Assembly (NCBI RefSeq): GCF_013393325.1
Contig: NZ_QJRC01000098.1
Span: forward strand, 248,001 to 312,000
Direction of reading: 5' to 3'
Length of the DNA: 64,000 bases
Origin: Pseudomonas hunanensis
GTDB lineage: Bacteria; Pseudomonadota; Gammaproteobacteria; Pseudomonadales; Pseudomonadaceae
Shown here: positions 1 to 8,098 of the stretch, piece after piece
How the letters are laid out: each line of letters opens with the position of its first letter
Numbering within the stretch: the first letter of the stretch is position 1
Program-made: the position numbers and the translations under genes
The notes under the pieces: generated by a model
The model's input: only the letters and a program-made list of their open reading frames with translations
Database searches by the model: none
What the model was told of the DNA's origin: nothing

Positions 1-278
1 TCGGCAAGCTGGAAGTCAACGAAGCCCGCATCGCCGCCGACCTGGACGCCTGCTGGGAAGTGTTGGCCGAGCCGATCCAGACCGTGATGCGCCGCTTCAA
101 CATCGAAAACCCCTACGAGAAGCTCAAAGAGCTGACCCGTGGCAAGGGCATCACCCCTGAAGCGCTGCTGACCTTCATCGACGGCCTGGACATGCCAGCC
201 GACGCCAAGGCCGAGCTCAAGCTGCTGACCCCCGCTACCTACATCGGTAACGCGGCAGCCCAGGCCAAACGCATCTAA
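1..278 (+). CDS. purB: Adenylosuccinate lyase, C-terminal end (partial)
   Basis: The open frame enters from the left edge (first full codon at base 3) and runs 91 residues to a TAA. The residues (EARIAADLDACWEVLAEPIQ, then NPYEKLKELTRGKGI) match the C-terminal helical domain of PurB, which acts twice in purine synthesis: SAICAR to AICAR, and adenylosuccinate to AMP. The catalytic and signature regions lie outside the window, so identity rests on the C-terminal similarity. A strong hairpin plus T-run follows directly, marking the end of the transcript. Confidence 0.9.
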   Translation, partial: GKLEVNEARIAADLDACWEVLAEPIQTVMRRFNIENPYEKLKELTRGKGITPEALLTFIDGLDMPADAKAELKLLTPATYIGNAAAQAKRI

Positions 279-296
279 GCTGACCGTCGCGTACAA

Positions 297-320
297 CGCC
301 CGGCCTGGCCGGGCGTTTTT
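297..320 (+). terminator. Rho-independent terminator after purB
   Basis: Two 9-base arms (CGCCCGGCC and GGCCGGGCG) flank a single T and are followed by TTTTT. It begins 18 bases after the purB stop and separates purB from the oxygenase gene. Confidence 0.9.
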
Positions 321-359
321 ATTCCCGGACGAAAATTACGTTTTTTCAATAGGTTGAAC

Positions 360-1526
360 ATGAATCCTGATACTCCACTGCAGCTGCTCGGCGGCATCTC
401 GGCCCGCGAATTCATGCGCGACTACTGGCAGAAGAAGCCGCTGCTGGTGCGCCAGGCCTTCCCGGACTTCATCAGCCCCATCGACCCCGACGAACTGGCC
501 GGCCTGGCCCTTGAAGACGAAGTCGAGTCGCGCATCGTGCTGGAGCACGGCGCCCACCCATGGGAACTGCGTCGCGGCCCGTTCAACGAAGACACCTTCG
601 CCGAGCTGCCGGAAAAGGACTGGACCCTGCTGGTACAGGCCGTGGACCAGTTCGTCCCGGAAGTGGCCGAGCTACTGGAAAACTTCCGCTTCCTGCCCAG
701 CTGGCGCATTGATGACGTGATGATCAGCTTCGCCGCCCCCGGTGGCAGCGTCGGCCCGCACTTCGACAACTACGACGTGTTCCTGCTGCAGGGCCACGGC
801 CAGCGCAACTGGAAGATCGGCCAGATGTGCAGCAGCGACAGCCCGCTGCTGGAGCACGCCGACCTGCGTATCCTGGCCGAGTTCGAGCAGAGCGAAGAGT
901 GGACCCTGGAACCCGGCGACATGCTCTACCTGCCACCGCGCCTGGCCCACTACGGCGTGGCCGTGGACGACTGCCTGACCTACTCGGTAGGCTTCCGCGC
1001 ACCTAGCGCCGCCGAAGTGCTGACCCACTTCACCGACTTCCTGGGCCAGTTCCTGCCCGACGAAGAGCGCTACAGCGACGCTGACGCCCAGCCAGCCAGC
1101 GACCCGCACCAGATCCAGCACGACGCGCTCGACCGCCTCAAGGCGCTGCTCGACAAGCACATGGGCGACAAGGACCTGTTGCTGACCTGGTTCGGCCAAT
1201 TCATGACCGAGCCGCGCTACCCGGAGCAGATCGTCGGCGAAGAGCTGAGCGAGGAAGAGCTGATCGACGCCCTTGAACAAGGCGCCATCCTGATCCGCAA
1301 CCCGAGCGCACGCCTGGCCTGGTCGGAATTCGAAGACGACCTGTTGCTGTTCGCCAGCGGCCGCAGCTGCCCACTGCCGGGCAAATTGCGCGAGCTGCTG
1401 AAGCTGGTATGCGCGGCCGACGCCCTGCACATCGACAACCTGGCAGACTGGCTGCAAGACGAAGATGGCCTTATGCTGGTACAGCAGTTGGTCAAACAGG
1501 GAAGTCTGGGATTCGCCAATGAATAA
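360..1526 (+). CDS. roxA: Ribosomal protein uL16 3-hydroxylase, JmjC/cupin oxygenase (RoxA/YcfD family)
   Basis: 388 residues. A Fe(II)/2-oxoglutarate oxygenase of the YcfD family, which hydroxylates an arginine of ribosomal protein L16. The iron ligands are visible as H134-x-D136 (GPHFDNYD) and H197 (RLAHYGV), close to the H125/D127/H187 positions of E. coli YcfD. The cupin core is followed by the C-terminal dimer and winged-helix part. A TTG at 354 is also in frame, but ATG at 360 is preferred because AGG lies 6 bases upstream. The last 8 bases overlap the next gene, which suggests translational coupling. Substrate assignment is from the family, not from the sequence alone. Confidence 0.88.
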   Translation: MNPDTPLQLLGGISAREFMRDYWQKKPLLVRQAFPDFISPIDPDELAGLALEDEVESRIVLEHGAHPWELRRGPFNEDTFAELPEKDWTLLVQAVDQFVPEVAELLENFRFLPSWRIDDVMISFAAPGGSVGPHFDNYDVFLLQGHGQRNWKIGQMCSSDSPLLEHADLRILAEFEQSEEWTLEPGDMLYLPPRLAHYGVAVDDCLTYSVGFRAPSAAEVLTHFTDFLGQFLPDEERYSDADAQPASDPHQIQHDALDRLKALLDKHMGDKDLLLTWFGQFMTEPRYPEQIVGEELSEEELIDALEQGAILIRNPSARLAWSEFEDDLLLFASGRSCPLPGKLRELLKLVCAADALHIDNLADWLQDEDGLMLVQQLVKQGSLGFANE

Positions 1527-1947
1527 GATCAGCGTTCGCCTCGCCGACTGGCAGAAAGACAACGCCGACATTCGCCGTATCCGGGAAGCGGTGTTCATTG
1601 CCGAGCAGCACGTGCCACCAGAGCTGGAGTGGGACTCGGATGACCCGACCGCAGCGCACTTCCTGGCCCAGGAAGGCGACTACCCGATCGGTACTGCCCG
1701 CCTGCTGCCTGACGGCACCATTGGCCGGGTATCGGTGCTGAAGGACTGGCGCGGGCTGAAGGTGGGTGACGCGCTGATGAATGCGGTTATCGACGAAGCG
1801 CAGAACCGCGACCTGAAGCAGCAGATGCTCAGCGCCCAGGTACACGCCACACCGTTCTACGAGCGGTTGGGCTTTCGCGTAGTCAGCGAAGAGTTTCTCG
1901 AAGCCGGCATCCCGCATGTGGACATGGTGCGCGACTCGCGCGTCTGA
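1519..1947 (+). CDS. GNAT-family N-acetyltransferase
   Basis: 142 residues, beginning MNKISVRLADW. The GNAT fold shows in the centre (GRVSVLKDWRGLKVGDALM, the acetyl-CoA binding loop) and in the C-terminal PFYERLGFRVVSEEF motif typical of ElaA/YjcF-like members. It overlaps the end of the oxygenase gene by 8 bases, so it is probably translated from the same message. A longer frame from 1465 is only read-through in the oxygenase region. The acceptor substrate cannot be told. The pairing with an L16 hydroxylase is consistent across what is known of pseudomonads, but a functional link is inference. Confidence 0.85.
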   Translation: MNKISVRLADWQKDNADIRRIREAVFIAEQHVPPELEWDSDDPTAAHFLAQEGDYPIGTARLLPDGTIGRVSVLKDWRGLKVGDALMNAVIDEAQNRDLKQQMLSAQVHATPFYERLGFRVVSEEFLEAGIPHVDMVRDSRV

Positions 1948-1949
1948 TT

Positions 1950-2007
1950 CATGACGTGTACCGGCCTCTTCGCGGGCAAGCCTGCGAAGAGGCCGGTACA
2001 CGTCATG
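1950..2007. repeat. REP-type perfect inverted repeat
   Basis: Perfect 24-base arms (1950-1973 and 1984-2007) around a 10-base loop, with the REP core GGCCTCTTCGC. It follows the acetyltransferase stop by 2 bases and could end that transcript or stabilise its 3' end before topB. Confidence 0.85.
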
Positions 2008-2115
2008 TATATCCTTGCTGACAAAAAACCTGTACATCCATCCAGATAAAACTTGCCTCCGCGCCCCTGCTTGCGCATCCTAGGGCCTATCAGCCCCGAT
2101 AAAGCGTCCCCGGCC

Positions 2116-4074
2116 ATGCGCCTGTTCCTCTGCGAAAAACCCTCCCAGGCAAAAGACATCGCCAAAGTGCTCGGCGCCAACCGCAAAGGCGACGGCTGCT
2201 GGCAAGGCACCGACGTCTGCGTCACCTGGTGCATCGGCCACCTGCTGGAAACCGCCCCGCCCGACAGCTATGACGAACGCTACAAGCGCTGGAACCTGGC
2301 CGACCTGCCGATCATTCCCGACAAGTGGAAGATGCTGGTCAAGCCCAAGACTGCCAGCCAGTTCAAGGCGGTCAAGCGCCTGCTCGGCGAAGCACGGGAG
2401 CTGGTGATCGCCACCGACGCCGACCGCGAAGGCGAAATGATCGCCCGCGAGCTGGTCGAGCATTGCCGCTACCGTGGCCCGGTGCAGCGCCTGTGGCTGT
2501 CGGCGCTGGATGACGCCTCCATCCGCAAGGCCTTGGCGCGCCTGCTGCCGGGCCATGAAACGTTCAACCTGTACCATTCGGCGCTAGGTCGCTCGCGCGC
2601 CGACTGGCTGATCGGCATGAACATGAGCCGGCTGTTCACCCTGCTGGGCCGCCAATCCGGCTACCAGGGCGTGCTGCCGGTGGGCCGGGTACAAACACCT
2701 ACCTTGCGCCTGGTGGTCGACCGCGACCGCAGCATCGCCGATTTCGTGCCGGTGCCGTTCTGGGCCATCGAGGTGCAACTGGAACACGCCGCTCAGCGCT
2801 TCAATGCCCAATGGCGCGCCCCCGAAGACGCCTGCGACGACCAGGGTCGCTGCCTGAAGCAGGACCTGGCACAACAGGCCGCCACCGACATCGGCAATGC
2901 CGCCACTGCCCGGGCCGTCAAGGTAGCCACCGAGCGCGTCCGCGAAGCCGCGCCGCTGCCCTTCGACCTCGGCACCCTGCAGGAGCTGTGCTCGAAAAAA
3001 TTCGGCCTGGGCGCCCAGGAAACCCTCGACATTGCCCAGGCCCTGTACGAAACCCACAAACTGATCACCTACCCGCGCAGCGATTGCGGCTACTTGCCGC
3101 AAAGCCAGCATGCCGAGGCACCCGCGATCCTCGCTGCACTGCAGCGAGCCGATGCCAGCCTCACGCCGCTGCAACCCTACCTCGAGCCGCAACGCCGCTC
3201 ACGGGCCTGGAACGACGCCAAGGTCAGCGCCCACCACGGCATAATCCCCACTGCCGCCGCCAGTGACCCGTCGCGCCTGCCGGCCAAGCACAAGGCGGTG
3301 TATACCCTGATCCGCGCCCGTTACCTGGCGCAGTTCCTGCCCAACCATGAGTACGATCGTACCCAGGCCGACTTCGACTGCGCTGGCCATGCCCTGCGCG
3401 CGGTGGGCAAGCAAATTGTCGAACCGGGTTGGCGCCGTGCCCTGCCCGAAGCGCTGACGCCAACCAAGGGTCGCGAAGCCCCACCGGCCCAGGTGCTGCC
3501 AGCGCTGTGCGAAGGCCAGGACTGCACAGTGCATGGCCTGCAGCTGAAAGACCTGTGGACCCAGCCGCCCAAGCCGTTCACCGAAGGCGACCTGATCAAG
3601 GCGATGAAGAACGTGGCCAAGCTGGTGGACGATCCACGACTGAAACAGAAGCTCAAGGAAACCACCGGCATCGGCACCGAGGCCACCCGCGCCAGTATTA
3701 TCCAGGGCCTGCTCGACCGTGGTTACCTGGTGAAGAACGGCAAGGCATTGGCGGCCACGCCAGCAGCCTTCAGCCTGATCGACGCCGTGCCGCGCGCCAT
3801 TGCCGACCCAGGCACCACGGCAATCTGGGAGCAGGCGCTGGACATGGTGCAAAGCGGCGAGATGACCCTGGAAGAGTTCGTCGCCAGGCAATCAACGTGG
3901 ATGGGCAAGCTGGTCGAGCGGTGCAGTGGCATGCGCATGACAATCAGCGGGCCGGCGGCCGGGGCGGCTCCCCCCTGGAAAAAGAAGCGTCGCGGTGGCG
4001 GAAAAAGCAAAGCGGCTGGAAGCAAGGCTACCGCCAGCAAGCCGCGGCAGCCTCGGAAAAAGGCTTCAACCTGA
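2116..4074 (+). CDS. topB: DNA topoisomerase III
   Basis: 652 residues, close to E. coli TopB (653). Type IA topoisomerase that decatenates replication products and resolves recombination intermediates. An N-terminal TOPRIM domain (CEKPSQAKDI, then the acidic ATDADREGEM motif) is followed by the active-site tyrosine Y319 in LITYPRSDCG. The C-terminus ends in a lysine-rich basic tail (WKKKRRGGGKSK onward), typical of nonspecific DNA binding. The frame is open from 2053, but ATG at 2116 (MRLFLCEKPSQ) is the family start. No terminator is evident after the stop; an operator-like array follows. Confidence 0.95.
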   Translation: MRLFLCEKPSQAKDIAKVLGANRKGDGCWQGTDVCVTWCIGHLLETAPPDSYDERYKRWNLADLPIIPDKWKMLVKPKTASQFKAVKRLLGEARELVIATDADREGEMIARELVEHCRYRGPVQRLWLSALDDASIRKALARLLPGHETFNLYHSALGRSRADWLIGMNMSRLFTLLGRQSGYQGVLPVGRVQTPTLRLVVDRDRSIADFVPVPFWAIEVQLEHAAQRFNAQWRAPEDACDDQGRCLKQDLAQQAATDIGNAATARAVKVATERVREAAPLPFDLGTLQELCSKKFGLGAQETLDIAQALYETHKLITYPRSDCGYLPQSQHAEAPAILAALQRADASLTPLQPYLEPQRRSRAWNDAKVSAHHGIIPTAAASDPSRLPAKHKAVYTLIRARYLAQFLPNHEYDRTQADFDCAGHALRAVGKQIVEPGWRRALPEALTPTKGREAPPAQVLPALCEGQDCTVHGLQLKDLWTQPPKPFTEGDLIKAMKNVAKLVDDPRLKQKLKETTGIGTEATRASIIQGLLDRGYLVKNGKALAATPAAFSLIDAVPRAIADPGTTAIWEQALDMVQSGEMTLEEFVARQSTWMGKLVERCSGMRMTISGPAAGAAPPWKKKRRGGGKSKAAGSKATASKPRQPRKKAST

Positions 4075-4088
4075 CCGTCACATTGGCA

Positions 4089-4142
4089 CCATGAAATTTA
4101 CATGCTAAGTTTTCATGAAAATAACCACAATAAATTTCATGG
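4089..4142. promoter_or_regulatory. 54-bp symmetric dyad array upstream of FAD oxidase
   Basis: Three CATG-centred elements share one dyad axis at 4115.5. Outer 12-base arms (4089-4100 and 4131-4142) are perfect inverted repeats, and a perfect 12-base palindrome TTTTCATGAAAA lies at 4110-4121. The element centres are exactly 24 bp apart on each side. The right arm touches the ribosome binding site of the gene starting at 4152, so binding there could block both transcription and translation. The binding protein is unknown. Confidence 0.6.
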
Positions 4143-4151
4143 AAGCCCGAC

Positions 4152-5441
4152 ATGTTCAAACAGTCCGCTCAGCACGTCGCCAGCTACTACGCCCAGACCT
4201 ACCCCGCCAACATCCCATTACGCCCTACCCTGCAAGGCACCCACGACACCGACGTACTCATCATCGGCGCCGGCTTCAGCGGCCTGCACACTGCCCTGCG
4301 CCTGACTCAGGCCGGCAAGCGCGTCACATTGCTGGAAGCCAGCCGGGTTGCCTGGGCTGCCTCCGGGCGCAACGGGGGCCAGGCGCTGTTGGGTTGGTCG
4401 TGCGACATGCCGCCGCTGGAAAAAGCCCTGGGCATCGAACGTACCCAACGGTTGTGGGCCAGCATGTGCTGGGCCGCCGACGAAATGCGCGAACTGCCCC
4501 AGCGCCACGGCTTCGATATCGACTACCGGCTGGGCAGCCTGTGGACTGCTGTCATGCCGCGCCGAGTGAAAATACTTGAAGAAGCCCTGCACGAGGCCGA
4601 ACACAAGTGGGGCTACGACGCCCTGCGCCTGATCGGCCGTGACGAGCTGCCGCAATGGGTCGACAGCCCGCGCTACCAGGCCGCGCTGTACGACGCCAAA
4701 GGTGCACACCTCAACCCGCTGAAACTGGCGCAAGGCCTGGCCAGCACCCTCGAGGCTGCTGGCGGGCGCATCTACGAGCAAAGCCAGGTGCTCAGTTACC
4801 ACCAGGCTGGCGACGGCTTTGTCGCCCGTACCGACCACGGCGAAGTACGCGCCCAGGTGTTGGTGCTGGCCTGCAACGCCTACATCGACCGCCTCGATCG
4901 TGGTCTGTCGAGGCGCCTGTTGCCCGTTGGCTCCTACCAGGTAGCTACCGCGCCGCTGGACGCCGACTTGGCCCGTTCGCTGCTGCCGCGCAACAGCTGC
5001 GTGATCGACAACCAGTTCGTGCCCGACTACTTCCGCCTCACCCCAGACCACCGGCTGCTGTTCGGCGGTGGCTGCACTTATCTGGGGGGCATTCCCAAGG
5101 ACGTCGCCAGCGCCACCCGCCCCTACCTGGAGCGGGTGTTCCCGCAACTGGCCGGGGTAGCCATCGACTATGCCTGGGGCGGCCATATCGACTGCAGCAT
5201 CCAGCGCACCCCGGACGTCGGCCGCGAAGGCCAGCGCTACTGGCTGCAGGGCTTCTCCGGCCACGGCGTGCTGCCGACCCTGGCTGCAGCACGGGCCGTG
5301 AGCGACGCCATCCTCGGTGACGACGACCTGCTGACGCTGTACCAAGGGATCGACAACGGCCGGTTCCCCGGCGGCGATCTGCTGGCAGCACCACTGGAAG
5401 CTGCCGCCAAGGCCTGGTACAGAATGCGCGATCGCGTCTGA
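4152..5441 (+). CDS. FAD-dependent amine/amino-acid oxidase, PuuB/OrdL-like (DAO family)
   Basis: 429 residues. The N-terminal Rossmann FAD site (DVLIIGAGFSGLHTALRL, residues about 35-52) is followed by the family's SGRNGGQ motif and a C-terminal GFSGHGVLPT flavin-contacting motif. This is the arrangement of gamma-glutamylputrescine oxidase and related D-amino-acid-oxidase-fold enzymes. No aldehyde dehydrogenase, glutamine synthetase-like ligase or aminotransferase lies beside it, so the polyamine assignment is open. The start has GGAAG at proper spacing, overlapping the operator array upstream. Likely a single-gene unit; the next gene starts 81 bases on with its own Shine-Dalgarno. Confidence 0.8.
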   Translation: MFKQSAQHVASYYAQTYPANIPLRPTLQGTHDTDVLIIGAGFSGLHTALRLTQAGKRVTLLEASRVAWAASGRNGGQALLGWSCDMPPLEKALGIERTQRLWASMCWAADEMRELPQRHGFDIDYRLGSLWTAVMPRRVKILEEALHEAEHKWGYDALRLIGRDELPQWVDSPRYQAALYDAKGAHLNPLKLAQGLASTLEAAGGRIYEQSQVLSYHQAGDGFVARTDHGEVRAQVLVLACNAYIDRLDRGLSRRLLPVGSYQVATAPLDADLARSLLPRNSCVIDNQFVPDYFRLTPDHRLLFGGGCTYLGGIPKDVASATRPYLERVFPQLAGVAIDYAWGGHIDCSIQRTPDVGREGQRYWLQGFSGHGVLPTLAAARAVSDAILGDDDLLTLYQGIDNGRFPGGDLLAAPLEAAAKAWYRMRDRV

Positions 5442-5522
5442 AGACGGCCGGGCGCTTGCTACGCTGAAATCTCTCCTATTCTCAATAGCTCCCTTAGGTG
5501 CCTGCACACAGGAGACCCGACC

Positions 5523-6353
5523 GTGAGCTATGTGACCACGAAGGATGGCGTACAGATTTTCTACAAGGACTGGGGCCCGCGCGATGCCCCGGTCATCCAC
5601 TTCCACCATGGCTGGCCGCTCAGTGCCGATGACTGGGACGCGCAAATGCTGTTCTTCCTCGCCCAAGGTTACCGCGTGGTCGCCCACGACCGGCGTGGCC
5701 ATGGCCGCTCCAGCCAGGTATGGGACGGGCACGACATGGACCACTACGCCGACGATGTGGCCGCCGTGGTCGCCCACCTGGGCACTCAGGGCGCTGTGCA
5801 TGTCGGCCACTCGACCGGGGGTGGCGAGGTGGTGCGTTACATAGCCCGACACCCGGAAGACAAGGTGGCCAAAGCCGTGCTGATCGCTGCCGTACCGCCA
5901 CTGATGGTGCAAACGCCCGGCAACCCAGGCGGCCTGCCCAAGGCGGTGTTCGACGGTTTCCAGGCCCAGGTGGCCAGTAACCGGGCGCAGTTCTACCGGG
6001 ATGTTCCAGCCGGGCCGTTCTACGGCTACAACCGCCCCGGTGTCGAAGCCAGCGAAGGTATCATCGGCAACTGGTGGCGCCAGGGCATGATCGGTAGCGC
6101 CAAGGCCCATTACGACGGCATCGTGGCATTTTCCCAGACCGACTTCACGGAGGACCTGAAGGGTATCGAGCAGCCTGTGCTGGTGATGCATGGCGACGAT
6201 GACCAGATCGTGCCGTATGAAAACGCCGGGGTGCTGTCGGCCAAGTTACTGCCCAATGGCACGCTGAAAATCTACAAGGGCTACCCGCATGGCATGCCGA
6301 CTACCCATGCCGATGTGATCAACGCGGACTTGCTGGCGTTCATCCGTAGCTGA
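5523..6353 (+). CDS. Alpha/beta hydrolase, non-heme chloroperoxidase/arylesterase family
   Basis: 276 residues from a GTG start with AGGAG upstream. The catalytic triad is visible: S97 in GHSTGGGE, D227 in HGDDDQIVP and H262 in TTHADV. The oxyanion region is HHGWPLSADDW. The family contains cofactor-free haloperoxidase/perhydrolases and aryl esterases; the natural substrate is not predictable from sequence. It is followed immediately by a perfect REP hairpin. Confidence 0.87.
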   Translation: MSYVTTKDGVQIFYKDWGPRDAPVIHFHHGWPLSADDWDAQMLFFLAQGYRVVAHDRRGHGRSSQVWDGHDMDHYADDVAAVVAHLGTQGAVHVGHSTGGGEVVRYIARHPEDKVAKAVLIAAVPPLMVQTPGNPGGLPKAVFDGFQAQVASNRAQFYRDVPAGPFYGYNRPGVEASEGIIGNWWRQGMIGSAKAHYDGIVAFSQTDFTEDLKGIEQPVLVMHGDDDQIVPYENAGVLSAKLLPNGTLKIYKGYPHGMPTTHADVINADLLAFIRS

Positions 6354-6363
6354 TGCACCCAGC

Positions 6364-6409
6364 CTGTACCGGCCGTTTCGCGGGCGTGCCCGCGAAACGG
6401 CCGGTACAG
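6364..6409. repeat. REP-type perfect inverted repeat
   Basis: 22-base perfect arms (6364-6385 and 6388-6409) with a 2-base loop, and the core GGCCGTTTCGCGGGC. It begins 10 bases after the hydrolase stop and marks the left side of the AT-rich RHS gene. Confidence 0.85.
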
Positions 6410-6519
6410 ACAACACACTTATCTCTATATGCACCTGGCAAATCTACCAGTTGCACACCTACCCAATTTATTCGAGGGTAATCTCATTCAATCACCTCTC
6501 CCGCTAGAGGGCCCTGACC

Positions 6520-7212
6520 GTGCCAACAACAATTCATCAACAACTCTATACGGCTTACGGATATTGCAACACAGCCCTCGGCACTGCGTCCTTCCTGGGT
6601 TTCACAGGCCAACGTCAAGACACCGCTACAAATTGCTATCCTCTTGGCAATGGCTACCGTAATTACAGTCCTGCACTCAAGCGATTTTACTCACCTGACA
6701 GTGCAAGCCCCTTCGGGATAGGTGGAGTTAACGCCTACGCCTATTGCACCGGAGACCCAGTAAACCATCAAGATCCTTCAGGCCATGGACTGCTTTCCGC
6801 CTTGACATCACGTTTCAGGGGCAAAACAGTAATGCAACGTCGTGACAAGGCACTTGCAGCCATTGAAAAAAATCCAGCACTAAAAACATACCAAAACATC
6901 GCGGAATCAAGCGTAACAAAGGCAGAGCTAAAAAATATCTCAGACCTTGGCAAAGCCTTGGATAAATTTAATATCGCCATAGCGAATGGCGACGTCTCCA
7001 TTGATGGTAACAGCATCAAATACAGCTCGATACTTGATCCCTTCGAACAATTAAGTTTTGATCAGCTTGAGCTCAAGATGCTGGAAAAAGAAATAATGCT
7101 GGACAGTCTCTTGTCAGCTTACCCTGCTCAGCAGTCCACATCTGGCACACCCTCTGCCGTGCGCTCACTGGCCAGCCCAACCTCAGCTAACAAATCCGCC
7201 AGAACAAGCTAG
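6520..7212 (+). CDS. Orphan RHS repeat-associated core protein with variable C-terminus
   Basis: 230 residues from GTG, with AGAGG 9 bases upstream. Residues about 25-90 carry the RHS-associated core signature (GFTGQRQD, PLGNGYRNYSPALKRFYSPD, NAYAYCTGDPVNHQDPSGH) that ends full-length RHS/YD-repeat proteins. The remaining 140 residues are charged, helix-rich and unlike anything I recognise. There is no long YD-repeat body, no signal peptide and no recognisable immunity gene downstream. Base composition is clearly more AT-rich than the neighbours, suggesting transfer. It may be a displaced C-terminal tip cassette of a polymorphic-toxin RHS gene, or a free-standing regulator or decoy. Function unknown. 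Confidence 0.75.
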   Translation: MPTTIHQQLYTAYGYCNTALGTASFLGFTGQRQDTATNCYPLGNGYRNYSPALKRFYSPDSASPFGIGGVNAYAYCTGDPVNHQDPSGHGLLSALTSRFRGKTVMQRRDKALAAIEKNPALKTYQNIAESSVTKAELKNISDLGKALDKFNIAIANGDVSIDGNSIKYSSILDPFEQLSFDQLELKMLEKEIMLDSLLSAYPAQQSTSGTPSAVRSLASPTSANKSARTS

Positions 7213-7318
7213 GTACAGGGTATGCGAAACCCACACTGACAATAACAGTCTAGAGGCTTTAACATAGCCGCTGAAGCACAGCTTTCTCGTGCTGCCTGCC
7301 CACTGCCTGAAGCCTCCC

Positions 7319-8098
7319 ATGCCCTTCGAACTCACCGTAGAACCCCTAACTCTGCTGATACTGGCCCTGGTCGCCTTCGTCGCCGGTTTCATCGATGCTA
7401 TCGCCGGTGGCGGCGGCCTGCTCACCACCCCGGCCCTGCTCACCGCCGGCATGCCGCCGCACCTGGTACTGGGCACCAACAAGCTCAGCTCCACCTTCGG
7501 CTCGGCTACCGCCGGTTTCACCTACTACAAGCGCAAACTCTTCCACCCGGCGCAGTGGCGCCCTGCCTTGTTCGCCACCTTGATCGGGGCACTGCTCGGC
7601 GCGGTCATCGCCCACTACATGCCCGCCGAATGGCTGAACAAGATGCTGCCGGTCATCGTCTTCGCCTGTGGCATCTACCTGCTGTTCGGTGGCACGCCCA
7701 AGGCGCCGCTGGATGCCGATGCCCCCATCAAGAAGAAGTGGCAAGTGCCGCAAGGCTTCACCCTGGGCTTTTACGACGGCGTGGCCGGCCCGGGTACCGG
7801 GGCGTTCTGGACGGTCAGCACCCTGCTGCTGTACCCCATCGACCTGGTCCGCGCCAGCGGCGTGGCGCGCAGCATGAACTTCGTCAGCAACATCGCGGCG
7901 CTGACGGTGTTCATCATTTCCGGGCAGGTGGACTACATCGTCGGCCTGTGCATGGGCCTGTCGGTGATGGTCGGCGCCTTCTTCGGCGCACGCACGGCGA
8001 TCAGCGGCGGCAGCAAATTCATCCGCCCTGTGTTCATCACCGTGGTACTGGCGTTGACCGTTCGCCTAGCGTGGCAGCACTGGTTCGGGCAGGCCTAA
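7319..8098 (+). CDS. TSUP/TauE-SafE family membrane permease (YfcA-like)
   Basis: 259 residues, about eight hydrophobic helices. The N-terminal half has the family motif GFIDAIAGGGGLLTTPALL and GTNKLSSTFGSATA; the second half repeats it as GFYDGVAGPGTGAFW. Members export or import sulfite, sulfoacetate or other sulfur-containing anions; the substrate here is not known. ATG at 7319 gives the usual family start, although a longer frame is open from 7289. The 3' end overlaps the end of nudC on the opposite strand by 33 bases, so the two transcripts are antisense at their tails. Confidence 0.85.
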   Translation: MPFELTVEPLTLLILALVAFVAGFIDAIAGGGGLLTTPALLTAGMPPHLVLGTNKLSSTFGSATAGFTYYKRKLFHPAQWRPALFATLIGALLGAVIAHYMPAEWLNKMLPVIVFACGIYLLFGGTPKAPLDADAPIKKKWQVPQGFTLGFYDGVAGPGTGAFWTVSTLLLYPIDLVRASGVARSMNFVSNIAALTVFIISGQVDYIVGLCMGLSVMVGAFFGARTAISGGSKFIRPVFITVVLALTVRLAWQHWFGQA

